Shown here one piece after another: positions 23,706 to 32,514 of a stretch of DNA of 37,598 nucleotides. How positions within the stretch are numbered: position 1 is the stretch's first letter; each line of letters starts with the position of its first letter. A program made the position numbers and the translations under genes. The notes under the pieces were generated by a model that saw only the letters and a list, made by a program, of their open reading frames with translations, did not search any database and was not told where the DNA came from. Source of the stretch: Gammaproteobacteria bacterium (lineage in GTDB: Bacteria > Pseudomonadota > Gammaproteobacteria > Natronospirales > REEB76); the NCBI GenBank assembly GCA_028871235.1, contig JAGWNO010000002.1, positions 1 through 37,598 on the forward strand. Reading direction: 5' to 3'.

Positions 23706-24830
23706 ATGACCGGTATGCACGAGAACGCCGCCAAAGTGAATCTGCTGGGCCTGGACCGCCGGGCGCTGGAGGCGTTTTTTGCCGAACTCGGCGAGCAGCC
23801 TTTCCGCGCGCGCCAGTTGATGCAGTGGATCTATCATCGCGGTGTTGCAGACTTCGATGCCATGACCGATCTCGGCAAAGGATTGCGGGCAAAACTCCGG
23901 GAGCGTGCCGAAGTGCGCGTGCCCGAGGTCAGCGACGAGCAGCTTTCGGACGACGGCACCCGCAAGTGGCTGCTGCGCATGGATGCCGCCAACGGCATTG
24001 AGACGGTGTTCATTCCGGATGCCGAACGCGGCACGCTGTGCATCTCCTCACAGGTGGGCTGCGCCATGGACTGCAGTTTCTGCGCCACCGGCAAGCAGGG
24101 CTTCAACCGCAACCTCACGACGGCTGAGATCGTGGGTCAGGTGTGGATTGCGAATCAACGGCTTGGCGCCATCCACGGCATTGAGCGGGCCATCACAAAC
24201 ATTGTGTTCATGGGTATGGGCGAGCCACTCGCCAACTACAAGAATATACTGCCGGCGCTTCACATCTTTCTCGATGATTTCGGCTATGGCCTGTCCAAGC
24301 GACGCGTGACCCTGAGCACATCGGGCCTGGTACCGAATCTGCTCAAACTCGCCGGGGAATGCGACGTGGCGCTGGCGGTGTCGTTGCACGCACCTAACGA
24401 TGCGCTGCGCGATGTGCTGGTGCCTATCAACAAGGTGCATCCCATCGCCGAGCTCATGGATGCATGCCGTCACTATATGGCGAACCAGGACCACAGCCAC
24501 GTGCATGTCACTTTCGAATACGTGATGCTGGATGGGGTGAACGACGGCCCGGAACTGGCGCGCCAATTGGCGGATCTGGTGAAGGATATCCCCTGCAAGG
24601 TCAATTTGATCCCCTTCAACCCCTTCCCAGGCACCCATTACCGGCGTTCGCCGCAGGATGTGATCGATCGTTTCGCCGATTATCTGTGGCGCAGGGGAAT
24701 CGTGACCATCACCCGCCGCACCCGCGGCGATGACATCGATGCCGCTTGCGGTCAGCTGGCGGGCCAGGTGCAAGACCGGATCCGCCGGCAAGAACGTCAA
24801 GGACGCGACCATATGGAGGCACGGGTATGA
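23706..24830 (+). CDS. rlmN: 23S rRNA/tRNA adenine-C2-methyltransferase RlmN
   Basis: A 374-residue radical SAM enzyme that methylates A2503 of 23S rRNA and A37 of some tRNAs. The [4Fe-4S]-binding cysteines are C119, C123 and C126 (CAMDCSFC), and the catalytic C348 sits in DDIDAACGQL; the second methyl-carrying cysteine of this family is in the same C-terminal region. The N-terminal accessory domain has FRARQLMQWIYHRGV. It needs an iron-sulfur cluster, so it depends on the Fe-S genes just upstream. Its stop overlaps the pilF start (ATGA). Confidence 0.96.
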   Translation: MTGMHENAAKVNLLGLDRRALEAFFAELGEQPFRARQLMQWIYHRGVADFDAMTDLGKGLRAKLRERAEVRVPEVSDEQLSDDGTRKWLLRMDAANGIETVFIPDAERGTLCISSQVGCAMDCSFCATGKQGFNRNLTTAEIVGQVWIANQRLGAIHGIERAITNIVFMGMGEPLANYKNILPALHIFLDDFGYGLSKRRVTLSTSGLVPNLLKLAGECDVALAVSLHAPNDALRDVLVPINKVHPIAELMDACRHYMANQDHSHVHVTFEYVMLDGVNDGPELARQLADLVKDIPCKVNLIPFNPFPGTHYRRSPQDVIDRFADYLWRRGIVTITRRTRGDDIDAACGQLAGQVQDRIRRQERQGRDHMEARV

Positions 24831-25615
24831 GAAAAACCAGATTGTTGCCGTTTGTGACTGCCGTCACGGCATGCGTACTGGCGGGATGTGTGAGTTCCGG
24901 TTCCTCGGTCTCGGGTGAGAAGGTCTCGCTGACGCAAGCCTCCGAATACAACGCCGAACTTGGCATCGAGTACCTGCGTCAGGGCAGCCGTGATCTCGCC
25001 ATGCAGAAGCTGCAGAAGGCTCTGCAACAGAACTCCGACAACGCCTATGCCTACATGGGTCTTGGGCTGCTCTATGACAGCACCAACGATCCTGAGAGGG
25101 CCGACAAGAATTACCGTATCGCGCTGCGCAAGGCACCGGACAACCCCCAGATCCAGAACAACTATGCAGTGTTTCTCTGTCAGCACGGCAAGCTGCAGGC
25201 GTCGGAGAAATATTTCATCGAGGCGGCCCAGAATCCGCTGTATCCGACACCGGAAGCGGCCTACACCAATGCAGGGGTATGTGCCAACCGTGTACCCGAC
25301 ATCACCTCAGCGGCGAATTATTTCCGCAAAGCCCTGGATATCAACCCGAATTTCCCGGAGGCCCTCTACCAAATGGCGCAGTTGAGCTTCAACCAGAAGG
25401 GTTATTTGCAGGCGCGGGCCTTCATCCAGCGTTACACCGACGCAGTGACGCAACCTACCGCCTCTGCCCTGTTGCTGGGTGTGCGCATCGAACGTGCGCT
25501 CGGTAATAGACAGGGAGCCGCTGATTATGCGAACAAGCTGCGTACGCTGTATCCCACGTCCAACGAGGCACAACAACTGAACCAGAGTTATGACCATGCA
25601 GGAAGTACCGGCTGA
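24827..25615 (+). CDS. pilF: Type IV pilus biogenesis lipoprotein PilF/PilW
   Basis: A 262-residue lipoprotein. The signal peptide ends in the lipobox LAGC with lipidated C21. About six TPR motifs follow (for example AELGIEYLRQGSRDLAMQKL and AYMGLGLLYDSTNDPERADK). PilF is the pilotin that carries the secretin PilQ to the outer membrane. The gene starts at ATG 24827, overlapping rlmN by 4 bases, and overlaps rodZ by 26 bases. Confidence 0.93.
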   Translation: MRKTRLLPFVTAVTACVLAGCVSSGSSVSGEKVSLTQASEYNAELGIEYLRQGSRDLAMQKLQKALQQNSDNAYAYMGLGLLYDSTNDPERADKNYRIALRKAPDNPQIQNNYAVFLCQHGKLQASEKYFIEAAQNPLYPTPEAAYTNAGVCANRVPDITSAANYFRKALDINPNFPEALYQMAQLSFNQKGYLQARAFIQRYTDAVTQPTASALLLGVRIERALGNRQGAADYANKLRTLYPTSNEAQQLNQSYDHAGSTG

Positions 25616-26594
25616 CAGCACCGCGCGCGCAATGGATGGTGACCTGGGCGCGACGCTACGGGCCGCGCGGGAACGCCGCAATGTGTCGGTGCATCAGGCC
25701 GCCCAGGATATGCATGTGGGCGACTATGTAATCGACGCGCTGGAACGTGACGACTATGCTTCGCTGGGCGCGGCCATTTTCGTGCGCGGTCACCTGCGTG
25801 GTTATGCGCGTCTGCTGGGTCTTGCCGAGAGTGAGGTGCTGGCCGCCTACGAAAGTGCTACCGGAAACAAACCGCCTGCACCGCCGCTCATCACGCAGCG
25901 GCCGGGTAGCGGCGGAGTGCTCGCTCGCAGGCTGTGGCTGCAGGTTTCCTCCGGCGCGGTAATTGTGTTGCTGCTGGCGCTGGCGGTGAGTTGGTGGATG
26001 CATCGGCCGGCGGAAGAAGTGGCGCCGCTGCCGGCACCCCATGCTGTCAGTACCGCCCCGCAACCCGTGAATACGCCATTGCCGGCGGTGGTGAGCGCCG
26101 GCCTACCGGGCTCGGCCATGGCGCGCGCGGCCGCTGAAGAAAAAAAACCTCCGGCGGTGAAGTCCGGGGCAAAGGCGCACATCAAAACAGCCGACAGGAG
26201 CAGCTTCGCCGTGGAACGGACGGTAAAACCAGCGTCGCAGCCGGCAGCCGCCGTCAATCCCCCGGCACCCGGTAACCCACGTATGTCAGCGCAACCGCTG
26301 GCGACCGAACCAGCCGCCGTGGCATCACAGCATCTCACGCATGTGGTATTCACGTTGAGCCAGGCCTCATGGATCGAGGTGTATGACGCCAACGGCAAGC
26401 GTCTGTATTACGATCTGGCGCCGGCCGGAGATAGTTTCGGTGTCTCTGGCGCCGGACCGCTGCAAGTGTTCCTCGGCAACGCGCCCGGCGTGAGCATGGA
26501 ACTGGATGGCGCGCCTTTCGACATGACGCCGTATCTGCGTCCTGACAACACCGCGCGTTTCCGCCTCGGCGGGGCGGATGGCGACGGGGGCTAA
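25590..26594 (+). CDS. rodZ: Cytoskeletal protein RodZ
   Basis: A 334-residue bitopic membrane protein. The N-terminal cytoplasmic helix-turn-helix domain (about residues 18-85, LRAARERRNVSVHQAAQDMH) binds MreB. One TM helix lies at about 114-133. A Pro/Ala-rich periplasmic linker follows, then the RodZ C-terminal beta domain (from about residue 245, SWIEVYDANGKRLYYDL). It helps keep the rod shape. The start at 25590 overlaps pilF; 25596 is also possible. Confidence 0.93.
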   Translation: MTMQEVPADSTARAMDGDLGATLRAARERRNVSVHQAAQDMHVGDYVIDALERDDYASLGAAIFVRGHLRGYARLLGLAESEVLAAYESATGNKPPAPPLITQRPGSGGVLARRLWLQVSSGAVIVLLLALAVSWWMHRPAEEVAPLPAPHAVSTAPQPVNTPLPAVVSAGLPGSAMARAAAEEKKPPAVKSGAKAHIKTADRSSFAVERTVKPASQPAAAVNPPAPGNPRMSAQPLATEPAAVASQHLTHVVFTLSQASWIEVYDANGKRLYYDLAPAGDSFGVSGAGPLQVFLGNAPGVSMELDGAPFDMTPYLRPDNTARFRLGGADGDGG

Positions 26595-26606
26595 GCCTGG
26601 CTGAAA

Positions 26607-26626
26607 CGGCGCAGTCGCCGATTTTT
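26607..26626 (+). terminator. Small terminator-like hairpin between rodZ and hisS
   Basis: CGGCG-CAGT-CGCCG followed by ATTTTT has the form of a weak intrinsic terminator or attenuator. It ends 13 bases before the hisS start and just before its ribosome-binding site, so it could affect hisS expression. It lies where ispG is found in many gammaproteobacteria. Confidence 0.5.
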
Positions 26627-26639
26627 CGAGGATATTCAC

Positions 26640-27911
26640 TTGACCAACCTGATTCAGCCCATTCGCGGCATGAACGACATATTGCCGGATGCCATTCCGC
26701 GCTGGCAGCACCTGGAAGCGGTGACCCGTGAGGTGCTGGAAGCGTACGGCTACCGCGAAGTCCGCTTTCCCGTGCTGGAGAAGACGGAACTGTTCGCGCG
26801 CTCCCTCGGCGAGGTTACGGACATCGTTGAGAAGGAGATGTACACGTTTGTGGATCGCAACGGCGACAGTCTGACGCTGCGTCCCGAAGGGACCGCCGGG
26901 TGCGTGCGCGCCGGTCTTTCCAACGGTCTGCTGCACAACCAGGTGCAGCGGCTTTGGTACGCTGGTCCCATGTTTCGTCACGAACGTCCACAGAAGGGCC
27001 GTTACCGGCAGTTCCACCAGATCGGCGCCGAAGCCTATGGTCTCGCCGGCCCGGACATCGATGCAGAACTCATCGTGATGTCGGCGCGGCTGTGGAAGCG
27101 GCTTGGCATCGCGCCAGTGACGCTGCAGATCAACTCCCTGGGCACGCCCGAGACCCGAGCCGGGTACCGGCAGAAGCTGGTGGATTATCTGACACTTCAC
27201 CAGGACAAACTTGACGAGGATAGCAAGCGGCGGCTGCAGAGTAACCCGCTGCGGGTGCTGGACAGCAGGGATGCGAACGTACAGGCACTGGTGCGGGACG
27301 CGCCCAGTCTTGCGGACTATCTGGATGATGAATCCCGGGCACATTTCGGCGCGCTCCGCGGATTGCTGGATGCTTCGGGCGTAACCTACGCGGTGAATCC
27401 ACGGCTGGTACGCGGGTTGGACTACTATTCGCGCACCGTGTTTGAATGGTCGACCAACCGTCTCGGCGCACAAGACGCGGTGTGTTCCGGCGGTCGCTAT
27501 GACGGTCTGGTGGCACAGCTGGGTGGCAGGCCCACGCCGGCCATCGGCTTCGCCATGGGCTTGGAGCGGCTGGTGAGTCTCATGGAGGAAGCAGGCGTGC
27601 CGGCGCCGGAGAGCACTCCGCATGTATATCTGGTGCGGGCCGGCACCGCCGCGGAAGCCGCGGGATTCCTGTTGGCGGAGAAATTGCGCGATGCGCTGCC
27701 GCGGTTGCGGCTGGTCATGGACTGCGGCGGCGGCAGCTTCGGTAACCAGTTGAAACGCGCCGACAGGAGTGGTGCACGTATCGCTCTCATCCTCGGAGAG
27801 AATGAAACCAAGGCGCAGCGGGTAGGCTTCAAGCCGTTGCGCAACAGTGCCGAGCAGGTGGAATTGCCATGGGAGGAGGTGCCGTCACGCCTCGCCCCGT
27901 GGCTGAACTGA
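26640..27911 (+). CDS. hisS: Histidyl-tRNA synthetase
   Basis: A 423-residue class II synthetase of normal length. QPIRGMNDILP at the N-terminus, motif 2 (YAGPMFRHERPQKGRYRQF), the histidine-specific block RGLDYYSRTVFEW and motif 3 (AIGFAMGLERL) are all present, followed by the C-terminal anticodon-binding domain. The start is a TTG at 26640 with GAGGA 7 bases upstream. The first ATG is at codon 11, inside the conserved RGMND motif, so TTG is well supported. The rare start may lower expression. Confidence 0.96.
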   Translation: MTNLIQPIRGMNDILPDAIPRWQHLEAVTREVLEAYGYREVRFPVLEKTELFARSLGEVTDIVEKEMYTFVDRNGDSLTLRPEGTAGCVRAGLSNGLLHNQVQRLWYAGPMFRHERPQKGRYRQFHQIGAEAYGLAGPDIDAELIVMSARLWKRLGIAPVTLQINSLGTPETRAGYRQKLVDYLTLHQDKLDEDSKRRLQSNPLRVLDSRDANVQALVRDAPSLADYLDDESRAHFGALRGLLDASGVTYAVNPRLVRGLDYYSRTVFEWSTNRLGAQDAVCSGGRYDGLVAQLGGRPTPAIGFAMGLERLVSLMEEAGVPAPESTPHVYLVRAGTAAEAAGFLLAEKLRDALPRLRLVMDCGGGSFGNQLKRADRSGARIALILGENETKAQRVGFKPLRNSAEQVELPWEEVPSRLAPWLN

Positions 27912-27959
27912 TTTTTAGGCGCGCGCAAGCGCGTTATACCCGTCATCCAGGAGTGCAGT

Positions 27960-28628
27960 GTGGACGAGTTTCTTACTGATCGTGAACAGGCGGAACGTCT
28001 GAAGAAATGGTGGCTGGAGAATTACAAGGCCATCTTCGTTGGCGTCATTATCGCAATTCTCATCATCGGCGGTTGGCGTTACTGGCAGAACCGGGTGCAG
28101 GCACGCAGTATCGCCGCGGCCACGCTGTTTGCACAGATGGGGAGCGTGCTGGCCGTCGGCAACGGTGCGGGAGCGCTCAAGATTGGCAACCAGCTGATCA
28201 GCGGTTATCACGACACGCCCTATGCGGCGCAAGCGGCTATGGCGATGGCGCAGTATGACGTCGCTGTCAACAAGCCCGATGACGCCATGCAGATGCTGAA
28301 CTGGGTCATCCAGCACGGCAACGATGATGGCCTGAAGCTGCTGGCGCGGTTGCGGCTGGCGCGGGTAAAACTTTCCGTAGGCGATCCGCAGGCGGCACTC
28401 ACTGCCTTGTCAAGCGTGCAGCCGGGCGGGTTCACGGCGCTGTATGATGATGTGCGCGGCGATGCTTATGTGAAGCTTGGTCAGATCGATAAGGCACGGG
28501 CTGCCTATCAGCGGGCCATCAGCGCATGGACCCAGGACATGGGTGACAAGTCGCTGATACAGATGAAGCTGGACAACCTCGCCCCGGTGCCCGCCGCCAG
28601 GACTACAACCGGAGCACCGCAGAAGTGA
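27960..28628 (+). CDS. yfgM: YfgM-type TPR membrane protein
   Basis: A 222-residue bitopic inner-membrane protein. A short cytoplasmic N-terminus (FLTDREQAERLKKWWLENYK) precedes one TM helix (about residues 24-41), and TPR-like helices fill the periplasmic part. In E. coli YfgM (also called AncA) binds PpiD and SecYEG and helps exported proteins fold. The start is a GTG at 27960 with AGGAG 7 bases upstream. Its stop overlaps the bamB start by 4 bases (GTGA). Confidence 0.92.
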   Translation: MDEFLTDREQAERLKKWWLENYKAIFVGVIIAILIIGGWRYWQNRVQARSIAAATLFAQMGSVLAVGNGAGALKIGNQLISGYHDTPYAAQAAMAMAQYDVAVNKPDDAMQMLNWVIQHGNDDGLKLLARLRLARVKLSVGDPQAALTALSSVQPGGFTALYDDVRGDAYVKLGQIDKARAAYQRAISAWTQDMGDKSLIQMKLDNLAPVPAARTTTGAPQK

Positions 28629-29767
28629 AACGCCTTACTATTCTCACGGCACTTGCACTGCTGCTTGCCGGCTGTCTCAAGAGCAATGTGGAGCCACCGG
28701 CACCGCTCACCAAATTCACGCCGAAACTGAAGGTAGAGCGGCTCTGGAGCCGTTCCATCGGCGGTGCGGATGCCATCCTGCGCCTTGGCATCGTCCCGGC
28801 GAGTGATGGCAACCGCGTGTATGCGGCTGCCCACAATGGCGATATTTACGCCTATGCGTTGGAAGATGGAAACCAACGCTGGCAGGTGAGCACGGATCTG
28901 CCGCTGTCCGCTGGCCCCGGTGTGGGCGACGGTATCGTGGTGGTGGGCGCCACCGACGGCAACGTGTTGGCGCTGGATGCCGCGAGCGGCAAGAAGCTCT
29001 GGCAGGTGAATATCAATGGCGAGATACTGGCAAGTCCCGCCGTCAGCCAGACAGCGGTGATCGTGCGCACCACCGATGGCCGGCTCATGGATCTGTCGCC
29101 GGAATCCGGGCAGAAACTCTGGAGTATTTCCCGCGAGATGCCGCGTCTCACCCTGCGCGGCGCTTCCACCCCGGTCATCGCCGGGGGCATGGTGCTGGAT
29201 GGGCAGAACAGCGGCAAGTTGTTGGCCGTCAATCTGACCGACGGCAGCCAACGCTGGGAAGCCACTATCGGCACACCTTCCGGCAGTAATGAACTGGCGC
29301 GGCTCGCCGACCTGAACGGCGCACTGGCAGTGGATAGTGACAACGTCTTTGCCGTGACTTACCAGGGGCAGATCGCCGACGTATTGCGGGAGAGCGGACA
29401 GCGGCTGTGGTCCAGGGAGATGTCCAGCTACACCGGCGTGAGCGAGGACGCTACACACGTATATGTGAGCGATATCCACAGCGAGGTATGGGCGCTGGAC
29501 AAGACCACCGGCGTACCGGTATGGACCCAGCCGGCCATGCGCGCCCGTGATCTGACGCTGCCGGTTCCGTATCTTGACACGGTGGTGGCCGGTGATTTGC
29601 AGGGTTATCTGCAATTCATGTCCAAGTCCGATGGCAGCATCGTGGCGCGCACGCAGCTCGGCAGCGATCCGATCCTGGCGCCGCCCATCGTGGTGAACGG
29701 TATCCTCGTGGTGTTGACCACTGGCGGCGACCTGGCTGCATATAAAGCGGTGCCGCTCAGCCAGTAA
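28625..29767 (+). CDS. bamB: Outer membrane assembly lipoprotein BamB
   Basis: A 380-residue lipoprotein of the BAM complex, which inserts beta-barrel proteins in the outer membrane. The lipobox is LAGC with C17. The mature part is an eight-bladed PQQ-like propeller, seen as repeated blocks such as GNVLALDAASGKKLWQ, GRLMDLSPESGQKLWS and SEVWALDKTTGVPVWT. The start is a GTG at 28625, coupled to the yfgM stop. der follows after 161 bases. Confidence 0.95.
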   Translation: MKRLTILTALALLLAGCLKSNVEPPAPLTKFTPKLKVERLWSRSIGGADAILRLGIVPASDGNRVYAAAHNGDIYAYALEDGNQRWQVSTDLPLSAGPGVGDGIVVVGATDGNVLALDAASGKKLWQVNINGEILASPAVSQTAVIVRTTDGRLMDLSPESGQKLWSISREMPRLTLRGASTPVIAGGMVLDGQNSGKLLAVNLTDGSQRWEATIGTPSGSNELARLADLNGALAVDSDNVFAVTYQGQIADVLRESGQRLWSREMSSYTGVSEDATHVYVSDIHSEVWALDKTTGVPVWTQPAMRARDLTLPVPYLDTVVAGDLQGYLQFMSKSDGSIVARTQLGSDPILAPPIVVNGILVVLTTGGDLAAYKAVPLSQ

Positions 29768-29928
29768 AACCGGAATTATCTTGTCATATGGCTGTGCGAA
29801 TGCGCGCCAGGTTTCTCTGGTCGGTCCGCGATCCGCGAGGCACCGGAATAAACATGATTCCAATATCTGAAGATGCCGGACAGGTTATCAACGCCAGCAG
29901 AGAACCATGGGGCGATTCCTGAGACGCT

Positions 29929-31323
29929 ATGCTGCCAGTCATCGCCCTGGTCGGTCGCCCCAACGTTGGCAAATCCACGCTGTTCAACCTGCTGACGCGC
30001 TCCCGTGACGCGCTGGTCGCCGACGTACCGGGATTGACCCGCGATCGCCAGTATGGATTCGGCAAGCTCGGGCCGCGTCCCTATGTGGTGGTGGATACCG
30101 GCGGGCTGGACGGCAGCGATACCGGGATCATGGGTCTCATGGCAAAACAGACCCTCAAGGCCTTCGCGGAGGCTGACGCCGCCATCCTGCTGGTGGACGG
30201 TCGCGCCGGGCTCACCGCCGCCGATCAGAGCATCGCTCAACAACTGCGCCGCGCCGGCAAACCGCTGTATGTCGCCGTCAATAAAACAGAAGGCATGATG
30301 TCGGATATGATCACCGGTGAATTCCACGCGCTCGGACTCGGCGAACCGCAGGCCATCGCCGCCGCCCATGGCAGCGGCGTGGGGGATCTTATCGAGTTGG
30401 TATTGGCGGCCTTGCCGCCCGATAGCGATGCGCCGGCCGCGACCGACCAGCGCACCCACGTAGCCGTGATCGGCCGGCCGAACGTGGGAAAATCCACGCT
30501 CATCAACCGTCTTTTGGGGGAAGAACGCCTGGTAACTTATGATGAACCCGGCACCACCCGCGACAGCATCTTCGTGCCCTTCGAACGTGACGGCCACGCT
30601 TACACGCTGATCGACACCGCCGGCGTGCGCCGCCGCGCGCGGGTGCATGAAGCCGTCGAGAAGTTCAGCGTCATAAAGACGCTGCAGGCCATCGATCGTG
30701 CCCAGGTGGTGATCGTGCTGCTGGACGCCAGTGAAGGCGTGGCGGAGCAGGACGCCTCGCTGCTTGGCCTCGCCCTGGATCGGGGCCGGGCGCTGGTGAT
30801 CGCGGTGAACAAATGGGACGGCCTCCACAAGGATCAGCGTGACAACACCCGCCGCCTCATCGACGTGAAATTGCCGTTCCTGGATTTCGTGCGGCTGCAT
30901 TTCATCTCGGCACTGCACGGTACCGCCATCGGCGATGTCATGGCTTCGGTGGATGAGGCTCACGCCGCCGCCAACCGCGAGATGGCCACGCCGGACCTGA
31001 CGCGGGTGCTGGAGTCGGCAGTAGTGCAACACCAGCCGCCGCTGGTGCGTGGCCGGCGCATCCGGTTGCGTTACGCCCACCAGGGTGGACGCAATCCGCC
31101 GGTGATCGTGATTCACGGCAACCAGACCGAGGAAGTGCCGGACGCCTACCGCCGTTACCTGGAGGGCACTTTCCGCAAGGCCTTCGATCTCTACGGCACG
31201 CCGGTGCGCATCGAGTTTCGCACCGGCAGGAATCCCTACGCGGAGCGGCGCAAAAAACTCACTCCCAAGAAGGCCATGATCGCCCGCCGCCAGCGGCGTA
31301 TCCAGAAGAAGAAAAAGAAATAA
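29929..31323 (+). CDS. der: Ribosome-assembly GTPase Der (EngA)
   Basis: A 464-residue protein with two tandem GTPase domains and a C-terminal KH-like domain. G domain 1 has GRPNVGKS (9-16), DTGG (56-59) and NKTE (118-121). G domain 2 has GRPNVGKST (182-190), DTAG and NKWD. The C-terminal domain has GRRIRLRYAHQGG and a Lys/Arg-rich tail ending in six lysines. Der is essential for 50S maturation. The ribosome-binding site before ATG 29929 is weak. The 105-base gap to the convergent slyD gene shows no clear terminator. Confidence 0.97.
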   Translation: MLPVIALVGRPNVGKSTLFNLLTRSRDALVADVPGLTRDRQYGFGKLGPRPYVVVDTGGLDGSDTGIMGLMAKQTLKAFAEADAAILLVDGRAGLTAADQSIAQQLRRAGKPLYVAVNKTEGMMSDMITGEFHALGLGEPQAIAAAHGSGVGDLIELVLAALPPDSDAPAATDQRTHVAVIGRPNVGKSTLINRLLGEERLVTYDEPGTTRDSIFVPFERDGHAYTLIDTAGVRRRARVHEAVEKFSVIKTLQAIDRAQVVIVLLDASEGVAEQDASLLGLALDRGRALVIAVNKWDGLHKDQRDNTRRLIDVKLPFLDFVRLHFISALHGTAIGDVMASVDEAHAAANREMATPDLTRVLESAVVQHQPPLVRGRRIRLRYAHQGGRNPPVIVIHGNQTEEVPDAYRRYLEGTFRKAFDLYGTPVRIEFRTGRNPYAERRKKLTPKKAMIARRQRRIQKKKKK

Positions 31324-31428
31324 CGCGGGATTTAAGCCACCGTACCGTACATGCAGCGGCCACCACGGCTCGCGGTCATTACCAGGTGAACGCCCGTCAT
31401 GGGTGCGCGGGAAATCTTGCAGCGTTCC

Positions 31429-31911
31429 TCAATGATCGTGGCCATGCGGTCCATGCACGTGGCCGTGCGTCAGTTCTGTATGTGTCGCCGCGCGCACTTC
31501 AACCACCGCCACTTCGAAGTTCAGCGTCTTGCCCGCCAGCGGATGGTTGGCATCCACGGTGACATGGTCTTTATCCACCGTGGTTACCGTCAGCGTGTGC
31601 GCGCCGTGCTCGCCTTCGGCGCGAAAGCGCATACCGGGTTTGATTTCATGGGCCGAGTCGAAGCTCTTGCGTGGCACTACCTGGGTCAGGGATTCATTGC
31701 GCGGACCGTAGGCTTTCTCCGGTGGTACCGTCACTTTGACCTGATCGCCGGTTTGCTTGCCTTCCAGCGCATCCTCCAGGCCCGGGATGATATTACCGGC
31801 TCCGTGCAGGTAGGCGAGGGGCGCCTGACCCTTGGAGCTGTCGATCACGGCGCCGTCCTTGTCCGTGAGGGTGTAGTCAATGGAGACCACGGTATCTTTG
31901 GCGATGCGCAT
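31429..31911 (-). CDS. slyD: FKBP-type peptidyl-prolyl isomerase SlyD
   Basis: A 160-residue SlyD-type protein. The FKBP domain is split by the insert-in-flap chaperone domain (about residues 68-130). Conserved blocks include GNIIPGLEDALEGK, VTVPPEKAYG and DANHPLAGKTLNFEV. The C-terminus is histidine-rich (HTELTHGHVHGPHGHDH), as in metal-binding SlyD, which delivers nickel to hydrogenase maturation and also acts as a chaperone. The His tail is shorter and lacks the cysteines of the E. coli tail. ATG 31911 is the only reasonable start. Confidence 0.94.
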   Translation of the reverse strand: MRIAKDTVVSIDYTLTDKDGAVIDSSKGQAPLAYLHGAGNIIPGLEDALEGKQTGDQVKVTVPPEKAYGPRNESLTQVVPRKSFDSAHEIKPGMRFRAEGEHGAHTLTVTTVDKDHVTVDANHPLAGKTLNFEVAVVEVRAATHTELTHGHVHGPHGHDH

Positions 31912-32052
31912 GGAAGGGGGCCCTGTGGATAAATAAAGGGCGGCATTCTACGCTCCTGTACCGGGGCTGACCAGTTGCAGAGCGGTTGCCGTGGGCCAAA
32001 CCTGTGGTTAAAGTCGCTCAGCTGACGGCCGGATAATTTTCAGAGAGGCGGC

Positions 32053-32502
32053 ATGTTTGCCTTAACCGAGACGGTTCGTGGCGAGTACCTGATTTCCACT
32101 GATCCTGTCAGACTCGATCCTGTCGCCATCCATGCGTATCTCACCCGCTCCTATTGGGCGGAAGGTATTCCGCTCGGGACCATCAGACGCGCCTTGCAGA
32201 ATTCACTGTGTTTCGGTCTTTATCACCATAACTCACAGGTGGGGCTGGCGCGGGTGATCACGGATTATGCCACCTTCGCTTACCTGTGCGATGTGTATGT
32301 GCTGGAAACTCATCGCGGAAAATCGCTGGGCAAGTGGCTGATGGAGTGTGTCACGCGGCATCCCGGACTCGGCAACCTGCGCCGCTTCTCGCTGGCGACC
32401 CGGGACGCGCATGGCTTCTACAGACGATTCGGGTTTGAACCGCTGACGAGGCCCGGGCGGGTCATGGAGATACGCAATGACAATGCCTATAAAGAACAAT
32501 AG
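32053..32502 (+). CDS. GNAT-family N-acetyltransferase
   Basis: A 149-residue acetyltransferase of GNAT fold. The acetyl-CoA-binding motif A lies near residues 94-103 (THRGKSLGKWL), and DAHGFYRRFGFEPL is the typical motif B. GNAT enzymes of this type (the YWAEGIP segment is characteristic) have no known substrate. It begins at ATG 32053 after GAGAGGCGG and is followed after 12 bases by the phosphoesterase gene, so the two are probably one transcript. Confidence 0.88.
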   Translation: MFALTETVRGEYLISTDPVRLDPVAIHAYLTRSYWAEGIPLGTIRRALQNSLCFGLYHHNSQVGLARVITDYATFAYLCDVYVLETHRGKSLGKWLMECVTRHPGLGNLRRFSLATRDAHGFYRRFGFEPLTRPGRVMEIRNDNAYKEQ

Positions 32503-32514
32503 ACCGGAGTATTC

